Assembly: GCA_016794785.1 (NCBI GenBank)
Contig: JAEUHC010000027.1
Location: forward strand, 62,001 to 126,000
Direction of reading: 5' to 3'
Length of the DNA stretch: 64,000 nt
Source: Opitutaceae bacterium
GTDB taxonomy: Bacteria > Verrucomicrobiota > Verrucomicrobiia > Opitutales > Opitutaceae
In this document: in pieces, positions 15,457 through 23,627 of the stretch
Layout of the letters: the number at the start of each line of letters is the position of its first letter
Position numbering within the stretch: position 1 is the stretch's first letter
Notes under the pieces: generated by a model
Told to the model about the DNA's origin: nothing
Databases searched by the model: none
What the model saw: the letters and a program-made list of their open reading frames with translations, nothing else
Position numbers and translations under genes: made by a program

Positions 15457-16788
15457 TTACACCAGCAGGAGGGCCGGTGATTCGATCAGTTGCTTGAAGG
15501 CACCGAGGAATTGCGCGCCGACCGCGCCGTCGAAGACCCGGTGGTCGCACGAGAGCGTGACCGTGAGGGTCTGGCCGACGACGATCTGGCCGTTTTTCAC
15601 GACGGGCTTGGTGACCGTCGTGCCCACGGCGAGGATCGCGGCGTTGGGCGGGTTGATGATCGCGGTGAACTTCGGGATGCCCATCATGCCGAGGTTCGAG
15701 ACGCAGAACGTGCCGCCGGTGAACTCCGCGGGGACGAGCTTCTTGTCCTTGGCTTTTTTGCCGAGCGCCTTGGCCTCGGTGCTGATTTGGAAGACGCTCT
15801 TCGCGTTGGCGTCGCGGATCACGGGAGTGATCAGCCCGTCCTCCATCGCGACGGCGAAGGCGACGTGCGCCGCGCCGTGGTGGCGGATGTGGGTGCCTTC
15901 CCACGAGCAGTTGACGGCGGGCACGCGGCGGAGCGCCTCGGCGCTGGCCTTGAGGATGAAATCGTTGACCGAGAGTTTCACGCCGGCCTTTTCGAGCCCG
16001 GTGTTGAGCTGTTCGCGGATCGCGAGGAGCGGGGCGGCGTCCATCTCGATGTCGAGATAGACGTAGGGAATCTGCGTCGTGGATTCGAGCATCCGCTTGG
16101 CGATGACGCCGCGCATGGTCGAGACGGGCACGAGGCGCTCCTCCTGGATCGGGCCCTTGTTGGCGATGGCGCCGCCGGTGAAGGCGCCGCCGGACTTCGC
16201 CGCGGGCGGATTCTTTTCCGCCGCGAGGATGTCGGCGCGCACGATGCGGCCGCCGGGACCGGAGCCGGTAACGTTGGCGGGATCGATTTTCTTCTCGGCG
16301 GCGAGCTTCCGCGCGAGCGGGGAAATCTTGATGCGGCCGTCGGTGCTTGATGGAGCAGCGGCGCCCTCGCCGCTGGCGGAACGCGGCGCGGGCGCCGCGT
16401 CCACAACTGCCGCCGGAGCCGGAGCGGCGGCCGGTTTGGACTCCTCGGCCTTCGGCGTGGATTTCTTGTCGTCGGCTTCCGGCTTCGATTTTTCCGCGGG
16501 CTCGGCTGCTGGGGCAGGGGCCTTGGCGGCAGGTGCGTCCACTTTCTCGCCGGGCTTGCCGATGGCGCAGAGCGGGGCGCCGAGGGCGACCTGCGAGCCG
16601 CCGGGAGCGAAGATCTTCAGCAGCGTGCCGTCGAAGAAACTCTCCAGCTCCATCGTGGCCTTGTCGGTCTCGACCTCGGCCAGCATGTCGCCGGACTTCA
16701 CGGCGTCGCCTTCCTTCTTCAGCCACTTGACCAGTGTGCCCACCGTCATGGTGTCGCTGAGTTTCGGCATTTCGATGATATTGGCCAT
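15457..16788 (-). CDS. pdhC: Pyruvate dehydrogenase E2, dihydrolipoamide acetyltransferase
   Basis: 443 residues. One lipoyl domain at 1-80 carries the lipoylated Lys in VETDKATMELE. An Ala/Pro-rich flexible linker follows (about 83-145), then a peripheral subunit-binding domain (ISPLARKLAAEKKID...GSGPGGRIVRADI). The acyltransferase domain ends with the catalytic HRVFDGA (HxxxDG) motif. E2 transfers the acetyl group to CoA to make acetyl-CoA. It is the third gene of pdhA-pdhB-pdhC; no E3 gene is in the window. Confidence 0.96.
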   Translation of the reverse strand: MANIIEMPKLSDTMTVGTLVKWLKKEGDAVKSGDMLAEVETDKATMELESFFDGTLLKIFAPGGSQVALGAPLCAIGKPGEKVDAPAAKAPAPAAEPAEKSKPEADDKKSTPKAEESKPAAAPAPAAVVDAAPAPRSASGEGAAAPSSTDGRIKISPLARKLAAEKKIDPANVTGSGPGGRIVRADILAAEKNPPAAKSGGAFTGGAIANKGPIQEERLVPVSTMRGVIAKRMLESTTQIPYVYLDIEMDAAPLLAIREQLNTGLEKAGVKLSVNDFILKASAEALRRVPAVNCSWEGTHIRHHGAAHVAFAVAMEDGLITPVIRDANAKSVFQISTEAKALGKKAKDKKLVPAEFTGGTFCVSNLGMMGIPKFTAIINPPNAAILAVGTTVTKPVVKNGQIVVGQTLTVTLSCDHRVFDGAVGAQFLGAFKQLIESPALLLV

Positions 16789-16796
16789 GGGCGGTG

Positions 16797-16831
16797 AAGC
16801 TGAGAGCTGAGAGTTGAGAGCTGAGAGCCGG
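16797..16831. repeat. AGCTGAGAG short-period repeat between pdhB and pdhC
   Basis: The 8-base unit GCTGAGAG, with variants, recurs four times within 35 bases (AGCTGAGAGCTGAGAGTTGA..., continuing to GAGAGCCGG). It occupies most of the pdhB-pdhC gap. A copy in inverted orientation forms one arm of the hairpin at 42950-43020, matching at about 27 of 31 positions. Confidence 0.75.
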
Positions 16832-16836
16832 ACAGT

Positions 16837-17814
16837 TTAGGCGAGCGCGGCGAGGGCGGCTTTGAGGACGCGCTGCGGGTTGGGGAGCTGCTCGACCTCG
16901 ACCGGCGGCGAGTAGATCGCGGGCGCGTCGATGGTGGCAAGCCGGTGGATCGGGCCGTCGAGTTCGTCGAACGCCTCGCGCTGGATCATGTAGGCGAGCT
17001 GTGAGCCGACGCTCGCGAAGGGCTTCTGCTCCTCGACGATCAGCACGCGGTGGGTCTTGGCGACGGACTTGAGGACGGTGTCGATGTCGAGCGGACGGAT
17101 CGTGCGAAGGTCCACGACCTCGACGGAGACGTCGTGCTCCTTCTCCAGGATCGAGGCGGCGGCGAGCGAGTGCAGCACGCAGCGGCCATAGGTTACGATC
17201 GTGAGATCGGTGCCCTCGCGCTTCACGTCGGCGAGGCCGAGCGGGACGATGTGTTCGCCCTCGGGGACCTCGCCTTTTTCCCCGTAGAGCATCGTGTTCT
17301 CGAGGAAGAAGACGGGATCGTTGTCGCGGATGGCGGACTTGAGCAGACCCTTGGCGTCGGCGGCGGTGGCCGGCACGACGACCTTTACGCCGGGGTGATT
17401 CGCGAGGACATTTTCCGGCGTGTGCGAGTGGGTGGCGCCGACGTTGGTGCCGCCGTTGGCCGGGCCGCGGATGACAATCGGGCAGTTGATCTGGCCGCCG
17501 CTCATGTAGCGGACGTTGGCGGCGTTGTTCAGGATCTGGTCGAACGCGACGGAGTAGAACGACCAGAACATCAGCTCCATCACGGGGCGGACGCCGAGCA
17601 TCGAGGCGCCGATGCCCATGCCGATGAAGCCGGCCTCGGAGATCGGAGTGTCAACGATGCGGTTGGGGCCGAACTTCGCGAGCAGGCCCTCGGTTACCTT
17701 GTAGGCGCCGTTGAACTGCGCGACTTCCTCACCCATGACGACGACGTTCTTGTCGCGGGTGAGTTCCTCGGCGAGGGCGTGGCGGATGGCTTCGCGGTAA
17801 GTAAACTGTGGCAT
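16837..17814 (-). CDS. pdhB: Pyruvate dehydrogenase E1 component, beta subunit
   Basis: 325 residues, starting MPQFTYREAIRHALAEEL. Family landmarks are EEVAQFNGAYKVTEGL, DTPISEAGFIGMGIGASMLGVRPVMELMF, RGPANGGTNVGATHSH and the C-terminal VEVVDLRTIRPLDIDTV and VEEQKPFASVGSQLAYMI. With E1-alpha it performs thiamin-diphosphate-dependent decarboxylation of pyruvate. Upstream in-frame codons (to 17928) read through the pdhA stop region and are unlikely to be used. It follows pdhA by 49 bases. Confidence 0.96.
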   Translation of the reverse strand: MPQFTYREAIRHALAEELTRDKNVVVMGEEVAQFNGAYKVTEGLLAKFGPNRIVDTPISEAGFIGMGIGASMLGVRPVMELMFWSFYSVAFDQILNNAANVRYMSGGQINCPIVIRGPANGGTNVGATHSHTPENVLANHPGVKVVVPATAADAKGLLKSAIRDNDPVFFLENTMLYGEKGEVPEGEHIVPLGLADVKREGTDLTIVTYGRCVLHSLAAASILEKEHDVSVEVVDLRTIRPLDIDTVLKSVAKTHRVLIVEEQKPFASVGSQLAYMIQREAFDELDGPIHRLATIDAPAIYSPPVEVEQLPNPQRVLKAALAALA

Positions 17815-17863
17815 CGGCGGAAAATCGGAAAAGTTTGAAAGTAGAAAATTGGGAAACGGCGGC

Positions 17864-18976
17864 TCAGTCGAAGAAGAGACGGCCTTGGGATTTGCGCTCG
17901 GAGGGATTGTCCGTCTCCCAGTAAACATCCTTCTGGATGTCGTCGGGTGTGGGGAAGGGGCTGGCCTCCGAGAAATCCGCGGCGGTGTCGGCCTCGGCGC
18001 GGGCCTCGGCGTCGATCTTTTCGATCAGCGCCTCGTCGAGCACGCCTTCGGCCATGAGCTGGTTTTGGAAAACCTGAATCGGGTCCTTCGTTTTCCGGTA
18101 TTCCTCGATCTCCTGCTTGCTGCGGTAGGTGTTGTCGGGATCGGCGACGGAGTGGCCGCGGTAGCGATACGTCACGATTTCGACGACGGCCGGTTTGTGC
18201 TTCTCGCGGGCCTCGGTGAGGAATTTGTCCATCGTGGCGCGGACCTCGTAGAGGTCGTGGCCGCTGCACTGGCCCCAGGCCATGTGGTAGCCCTCGGCCC
18301 GCTTGGCCAGTTCGCCCGCGGAGGATCGGGCCTGGCTCGTGCCCATCGAGTAGCCGTTGTTCTCAATGACGAAGACGCACGGGAGATTCCACAGCGCGGC
18401 GAGATTGTAGGCCTCGTGCACGGCACCTTGGTTGACTGCGCCATCTCCCATGAACGCCATCGCGGCGCCCTTGAGGCCCTTGTATTTCACGCCATAGGCG
18501 AGGCCGACGCCGAGCGGGATTTGGCCGCCAACGATGCCGTGGCCGCCCCAGAAATTTTTATCCGGCGCAAAATAATGCATCGAGCCTCCCTTGCCCTTGG
18601 AGCAGCCTGTGGCCTTGCCGTAGAGCTCGGCCATGAGCGGCTTGGTGTCCATGCCGACGGCGATGGCGTGGCCGTGATCGCGATAGGCGGTGATGACGTG
18701 ATCGTTTTTCCCCATCAGCGAGCAGCAGCCGACGGCGACAGCCTCCTGGCCGATGTAGAGGTGGAGAAAGCCGCCGATCTTCTTCGCCTGATAGGCGCGG
18801 AGGCTGCGTTCCTCAAAGCGGCGGATGCGCACCATCTTCCGGTGCAGCTCGATCTTCGCGTCGCGCGAGAGCTTGGCGTTGATCGGCGCCTGGGCGTGCG
18901 GGTTGGCCCCCTTGGCCTTGCCCGGGGCGGGAGACGCGGCTTTTTTCTCGGCGGTGGCAGTCGGTTTCTTGGTCAC
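17864..18976 (-). CDS. pdhA: Pyruvate dehydrogenase E1 component, alpha subunit
   Basis: About 370 residues. The family opening KMVRIRRFEERSLRAYQAKKIGGFLHLYIGQEAVAVG is followed by the thiamin-diphosphate motif MGDGAVNQGAVHEAYNLAALWNLPCVFVIENN (GDG...NN), then YRYRGHSVADPDNTYR. A Lys/Ala/Pro-rich tail of about 40 residues precedes the fold. I chose the GTG at 18976 (VTKKPTAT...); the open frame continues to 19120, but that segment lies in the divergent promoter region and looks non-coding. No Shine-Dalgarno is visible. It is first in the pdh operon. Confidence 0.94.
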   Translation of the reverse strand: MTKKPTATAEKKAASPAPGKAKGANPHAQAPINAKLSRDAKIELHRKMVRIRRFEERSLRAYQAKKIGGFLHLYIGQEAVAVGCCSLMGKNDHVITAYRDHGHAIAVGMDTKPLMAELYGKATGCSKGKGGSMHYFAPDKNFWGGHGIVGGQIPLGVGLAYGVKYKGLKGAAMAFMGDGAVNQGAVHEAYNLAALWNLPCVFVIENNGYSMGTSQARSSAGELAKRAEGYHMAWGQCSGHDLYEVRATMDKFLTEAREKHKPAVVEIVTYRYRGHSVADPDNTYRSKQEIEEYRKTKDPIQVFQNQLMAEGVLDEALIEKIDAEARAEADTAADFSEASPFPTPDDIQKDVYWETDNPSERKSQGRLFFD

Positions 18977-19143
18977 GGAAGGTCGATGGATTTTGGAAAC
19001 GGGAAAGTGTTTGTCGGCGGGCGGGGAAATCAAGCGTGGAGTAGGGGCCGGAGTGCGCGGAACTTGAATCCTCTTGTCGCAGGCTGCACGGCGCTGCATG
19101 CAGATGATGCTTCGCCCCACGGTTTGCCCCGCTTGCCACTTGT

Positions 19144-22100
19144 ATGAATTCGATTCGATTCATAATTTATCTGGCGTTCGCCTGCCTGCTCGCCTGTCCC
19201 CTCGTTGCGCAGGACACGCGGCTCTCCAACCTCTCGGTGCGCACGTCCGCCGGCGGGGCGGACATCCTGATCACCGGTTTCACGATCGGCCCGGGGCCGG
19301 ACAAAACCGTGCTCGTGCGCGCCGTCGGCCCTACGCTCGGGGTGTTCGGCGTGCCCGGCACACTCGGTGATCCCAAGCTCGAGCTCTACTCCGGCTCCAC
19401 CAAGATCGCGGAGAACGACAACTTCAACGCGGCCGATGCGCCGGCCTTCGCGGCGGTCGGCGCGTTTCCGCTCGGTGCCGGCGCGAAGGACGCCGCGCTC
19501 GTCGCGACGCTCGCGCCCGGCAGCTACAGTGCGCAGGTCACCGGCCTCGGCGGCACGAGCGGCGTGGCCCTCGTGGAGGTTTACGAGGTCACCGGCGGCG
19601 CCACGCGTCTCATCAATCTCTCCACGCGCGCCCAGGTCGGCACCGGGGCCAACCTACTCATCCCCGGCATCACGATCGCGCCCGGCGCGGGCACGCGCCG
19701 GCTCCTCCTTCGCGCCGTCGGCCCCACGCTCGGCGCTTTCGGCGTGCCCGGCACGCTCGCCGATCCCAAATTGGAACTCTACTCGGGCTCCACCAAGATC
19801 GCGGAGAACGACAACTGGGGCACGCCCGTCGGTTCGGCGGCCGCTGATGCCGCGACCCTCGCCGCGGCCTTCACGGCCAACGGCGCCTTTGCTCTGTCCA
19901 ACGGCAGCAAGGATGCCGCGCTGCTCCTCAATCTCGGCGCAGGGAGCTACAGCCTCCAAGTCAGCGGTGTCGGTGCGACCACGGGTGCCGCGCTCGTCGA
20001 GGTTTACGACCTCACGCCCGTCAACCAAACCGGCGCGCGCCCCAACGCCTCGCTATACCTCGCTTCGCTCCGCCCCGATCCGGCGGCCACGGGCTCACTC
20101 GCCTCCGGCTACGCGACGATCCTCATCAACCCCGACGGCACCGCGACGGTGAACGTCACCTTCAGCAATCTCACCTCGGCACAGACCAGCGCGCATCTCC
20201 AGCTTGGTGCCTCGCGCGATTATGTGCTCAACCTCCCGCGCGGCCAGGTCAACGGCGCCACGTGGACCTTCGCCCCCAGCGGGGCCTACACGACCAACGA
20301 CCTCATCAACGCGCTCAACACCGGCAACATCTCCGTCGGCCTCGACTCCGCGAAATACCCCGCCGGTGAACTGCGCGGGAACTTCATCCGCGCGACCGGC
20401 TCGCAGACCTTCACGCCGCCGGCCGCTCCGCCGCCGCTGCCTGCTGGCGCGCTCACCTCGCCTTCACAAACGGATGCGGCGCGTTTCCTCACCCAAGCCA
20501 CCTTCGGCCCGACGCCGGCGACGATCTCCGCCCTCATGGCCCGCGGCATCCCGGGCTGGATCGATGACCAGATGGCGCTGCCGGCAACGAGCTTGTATGC
20601 GGCACTCCGGGCCGATCTGGCGGCATTCCCGAACACCGAGAGGCCACCACCGGGAGAAAGCAATCGCGTGTATGTGACGGTCCACAACCTAAGCGCCGCA
20701 TGGTGGAAAAACGCCATCACCAGTGCCGATCAATTGCGGCAGCGCGTGGCTTTTGCCCTGAGCGAAATCCTCGTGGTGGGCGGCCTCGAAGAAACTCCGG
20801 CCAAGGCGAAATACTACGACATATTGATCAACCAGGCATTCGGGAACTACCGCCAAATTCTGGAAAACGTAACGCTGAACCCACTGATGGGCTTATGGCT
20901 GACGCACGTGACGAACCAAAAGGCCGACCCGATCAAGGGCACGGCGCCAGACGAGAATTACGCACGAGAAGTCCAGCAGCTCTTCAGCATCGGTCTCGTC
21001 CAACTCCAACCGGACGGCACCCTACTGCTCGATTCCACGGGCCAACCGATTCCCACCTACGATCAGGCGATTGTTTCCGACACCGCGAAGATTCTCACCG
21101 GCTGGAGCTACGCGGTGGCCCCGGCGAACACAACGAGCGTCGCGGTTTATACAGGCTCGAGGCCGCCTAGCACGGTTTACACGGTTTATAGCGAAGACAA
21201 CGGCTGGCTGGTGCCGATGCGTTACTTCGACGCCTTCCACGACAAGACAGAGAAGCGCATCGTCAGCCTGCAGCAAGTGCCGCTGGCGAACGCGAATCGC
21301 ACCGTGGTTCCCGCCAACCAGACGGGACCGCAGGATTTGAAGATCCTGCTCGATACCCTTTTCAACCACCCGAACACTGGTCCGTTCGTCAGCCGTCACC
21401 TGATTAAGTTTCTCGTCACCAGCAACCCGAGTCCGGGCTACGTGTATCGCGTGGCGCAGGTCTTTGCCAATGACGGCACCGGCACCCGGGGAAACCTCGA
21501 CGCGGTGGTTCGAGCCATCCTCACCGACTACGAGGCCAGGTCGCCGGATGTCCTTGGCAACACCGGCTACGGCAAGGTCAAGGAACCCGTCATTCGCGTC
21601 ACCTCGTTTCTGCGTGCGCTCAATGGCGCCGCTCCGAACGGCCGTTACATGGACAGTTATTTTGAGGATCCGAGAGCCAGCAGGCCGTGGGCGCCAGTGG
21701 GGTATATGGCCAATCCCCTTGGTGGGTTTGCGCAAGGGCCGCTGACTTCACCGACGGTCTTCAACTTCTTCTCCCCGCATTACTCTCCGCCAGGCCCGAT
21801 GGCGGCGGCCGGCTTGGTGGCTCCGGAACTGGAGATCGTCGACTCCGTCTACTCCCTCCAGGTGCCCAACGAGCTCTTGAATTACATGTATCGCAACATT
21901 GGATCCCTGCCGCAACCCCCGAGCGGGCTGTCGCCATTCATCGAGCTCGACTATTCGGCCTTCTTGCCAAACGCGCGCAACCCCTCCGCGCTCGTCGATC
22001 AGGTGAACCTGATTTTTTGCGCCAACCAGATGACGGCCGCCACGCGCGCTCGGATCATCGCTACACTGAACGGCCTGCCTGCCTCCCGGACCGACACCCA

Positions 22101-22161
22101 GCGCGTGCAAGCCGCCATCCAACTCACTGTCATCTCGCCCTCCGGTGCTGTGCAGCGTTAG
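19144..22161 (+). CDS. DUF1800 protein with two N-terminal VGPTL modules and a CHRD-like domain
   Basis: 1005 residues. Signal peptide to about residue 23. Residues about 25-152 and 153-293 are two copies of a module with the core RAVGPTLG.FGVPGTL.DPKLELYSGSTKIAENDN and the ending ALVEVYD. Residues about 300-415 look like a CHRD domain (ATILINPDGTATVNVTFSNL...AHLQLG). DUF1800 runs from about 440 to the end (RFLTQATFGPT, QLRQRVAFALSEILV, YAREVQQLFSIGL, ILTGWSY). DUF1800 proteins are exported, of unknown function, and usually paired with DUF1501, as here (24 bases downstream). The same module recurs at the end of the giant Ig protein (36191-42931). No C-terminal sorting signal is seen. Confidence 0.93.
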   Translation: MNSIRFIIYLAFACLLACPLVAQDTRLSNLSVRTSAGGADILITGFTIGPGPDKTVLVRAVGPTLGVFGVPGTLGDPKLELYSGSTKIAENDNFNAADAPAFAAVGAFPLGAGAKDAALVATLAPGSYSAQVTGLGGTSGVALVEVYEVTGGATRLINLSTRAQVGTGANLLIPGITIAPGAGTRRLLLRAVGPTLGAFGVPGTLADPKLELYSGSTKIAENDNWGTPVGSAAADAATLAAAFTANGAFALSNGSKDAALLLNLGAGSYSLQVSGVGATTGAALVEVYDLTPVNQTGARPNASLYLASLRPDPAATGSLASGYATILINPDGTATVNVTFSNLTSAQTSAHLQLGASRDYVLNLPRGQVNGATWTFAPSGAYTTNDLINALNTGNISVGLDSAKYPAGELRGNFIRATGSQTFTPPAAPPPLPAGALTSPSQTDAARFLTQATFGPTPATISALMARGIPGWIDDQMALPATSLYAALRADLAAFPNTERPPPGESNRVYVTVHNLSAAWWKNAITSADQLRQRVAFALSEILVVGGLEETPAKAKYYDILINQAFGNYRQILENVTLNPLMGLWLTHVTNQKADPIKGTAPDENYAREVQQLFSIGLVQLQPDGTLLLDSTGQPIPTYDQAIVSDTAKILTGWSYAVAPANTTSVAVYTGSRPPSTVYTVYSEDNGWLVPMRYFDAFHDKTEKRIVSLQQVPLANANRTVVPANQTGPQDLKILLDTLFNHPNTGPFVSRHLIKFLVTSNPSPGYVYRVAQVFANDGTGTRGNLDAVVRAILTDYEARSPDVLGNTGYGKVKEPVIRVTSFLRALNGAAPNGRYMDSYFEDPRASRPWAPVGYMANPLGGFAQGPLTSPTVFNFFSPHYSPPGPMAAAGLVAPELEIVDSVYSLQVPNELLNYMYRNIGSLPQPPSGLSPFIELDYSAFLPNARNPSALVDQVNLIFCANQMTAATRARIIATLNGLPASRTDTQRVQAAIQLTVISPSGAVQR
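19213..20022 (+). repeat. Tandem duplication encoding two VGPTL modules
   Basis: The two modules are alike at DNA level. A 31-base stretch starting GGCTCCACCAAGATCGCGGA is identical at 19393-19423 and 19786-19816, offset 393 bases (131 codons). This implies a fairly recent internal duplication or gene conversion. Confidence 0.88.
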
Positions 22162-22185
22162 CAGGCCCTCCCATTCCCAAGTCCC

Positions 22186-23580
22186 ATGATTCCAAGCGAT
22201 GTTCTTTCCCGTCGCGCATTCGTTCGCCAGGCCTGCTGCGCGGCGGTCGGCACCACGGGCATGCTCTCGGCCCTCGGTCAGCTCCGCGTCATCGGTGCGG
22301 TTGCAGGCGACGGCCTGCCCGGCCGGGCCGCCTCCCTACCGGCCGACTACAAGGCCTTGGTTTGCATTTTTCTCAACGGCGGCAACGACGCGAACAACCT
22401 CATTATCCCTGCTGATGCCACGAGCTACGCCGCCTACGCCCGTGCCCGTTCCGAGTTGTCCATCCGACGGACCGATCTCCTTCCGATTACGTCGACGAAA
22501 TACTCGGACGGACGCTCCTACGCCCTGCACCCTTCCGTCCCCGGGCTACAAACCCTCTACAGCCAAGGCAAGGTCGCGGTGCTCGCCAATGTCGGCACGC
22601 TTGTCCGTCCCACCACACTCGCCGACTACCGCGCCGGGCGCAATCTTCCGCCGCAGCTCTTCTCGCACAACGACCAGACGATGCAGTGGCAAAGCAGCAT
22701 CCCCGACCGCCCCTTCGAGACCGGTTGGGGCGGTCGCCTAGCCGACCTGTTGGATGCGATGAACTCGAATAACCAGGTCTCCATGTCCATCACGCTGAGC
22801 GGCACGAATTCGTTCCAACGCGGCACCAAGGTCGCCCAATTCGCCACCTCGTCGGCCGGCCCCGCCAGACTCCAAACCGGAGGGAGCATCGGGTTTCCAG
22901 CGGACGTGGCGGGTGTGGTGAGAGGTATCTTTAATGACACGGAGCCGAATACATTGGCTGCGGCCTTCGGCAACATCATGCTCGAAACCATTACTGACGG
23001 CGAAGCGCTCAGTGCGGCTCTCGCCAACGCCTCGCCGCTGGCGACCGTTTTTCCAGGATCGTCGATGGCTTCCTCCCTCTCCATGGTGGCCAAGCTCATC
23101 TCTGTCTCGCAGAGCCTCGGCCTGAAGCGGCAAGTCTTCTATGTGTCCGCCAATGGCTACGACCTCCATGGCGGCCAAACTGACGGTCATGGCCCGTTGC
23201 TCGCCGAACTCAGCGCAGCGATGAAAGCATTTTACGATGCCACCGTCGAACTCGGCGTCGCCAATCAAGTGACGACCTTCACCGCCTCCGACTTCGGCCG
23301 CACCTACATCCCGAATTCCGGCGGCACCGACCACGGGTGGGGCAACCACCAGCTCATCATGGGAGGCGCCGTGCAGGGCGGTGACATTTATGGCCGCATG
23401 CCCAGCCTCACCGTCAACGCCGACGACGATGTCGGCCGCGGTCGATGGATTCCGAGCACGAGCGTGGACGAATACAACGCCACCCTCGCGACCTGGTTTG
23501 GCGTGAGCGCGACCAACCTGCCCGTCGTCCTCCCCAACATCGGCCGCTTCGCGAAACCGAATCTCGGGTTCATGGGCTGA
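22186..23580 (+). CDS. DUF1501 protein, Tat-exported
   Basis: 464 residues. A twin-arginine signal (SRRAFVRQACCAAVGTTGMLSAL) precedes the DUF1501 fold: ALVCIFLNGGNDANNLIIP, YALHPSVPGLQTLYSQGKVAVLANVGTL, ANGYDLHGGQTDGHGPLLAELSAAM, TASDFGRTYIPNSGGTDHGWGNHQLIMGG. The family resembles the alkaline-phosphatase/sulfatase fold, but no activity is established. DUF1501 and DUF1800 genes are paired across Planctomycetota, Verrucomicrobiota and others, so they probably act together in the envelope. Confidence 0.94.
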   Translation: MIPSDVLSRRAFVRQACCAAVGTTGMLSALGQLRVIGAVAGDGLPGRAASLPADYKALVCIFLNGGNDANNLIIPADATSYAAYARARSELSIRRTDLLPITSTKYSDGRSYALHPSVPGLQTLYSQGKVAVLANVGTLVRPTTLADYRAGRNLPPQLFSHNDQTMQWQSSIPDRPFETGWGGRLADLLDAMNSNNQVSMSITLSGTNSFQRGTKVAQFATSSAGPARLQTGGSIGFPADVAGVVRGIFNDTEPNTLAAAFGNIMLETITDGEALSAALANASPLATVFPGSSMASSLSMVAKLISVSQSLGLKRQVFYVSANGYDLHGGQTDGHGPLLAELSAAMKAFYDATVELGVANQVTTFTASDFGRTYIPNSGGTDHGWGNHQLIMGGAVQGGDIYGRMPSLTVNADDDVGRGRWIPSTSVDEYNATLATWFGVSATNLPVVLPNIGRFAKPNLGFMG

Positions 23581-23591
23581 GCCGTTCGGAC

Positions 23592-23612
23592 CTGCGGCGC
23601 GCTTGCGCGCAG
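23592..23612. terminator. GC hairpin between convergent DUF1501 and TonB receptor genes
   Basis: GCGCGC-TT-GCGCGC (23597-23610) with partly pairing flanks sits in the 47-base gap between convergent stops. It has no T-tract; a terminator or barrier role is inferred from position only. Confidence 0.4.
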
Positions 23613-23627
23613 CTGTCCAACAGCCCG

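Noticed and set aside
14957..16726. 589-codon minus-strand frame spanning the lipoprotein and part of pdhC
   Set aside because: Only the last 154 codons, from the ATG at 15421, are coding. The rest is pdhC read out of frame.
23592..23612. Strong rho-independent terminator after DUF1501
   Set aside because: The hairpin is good but there is no T-tract on either side, so it is kept only as a low-confidence candidate.
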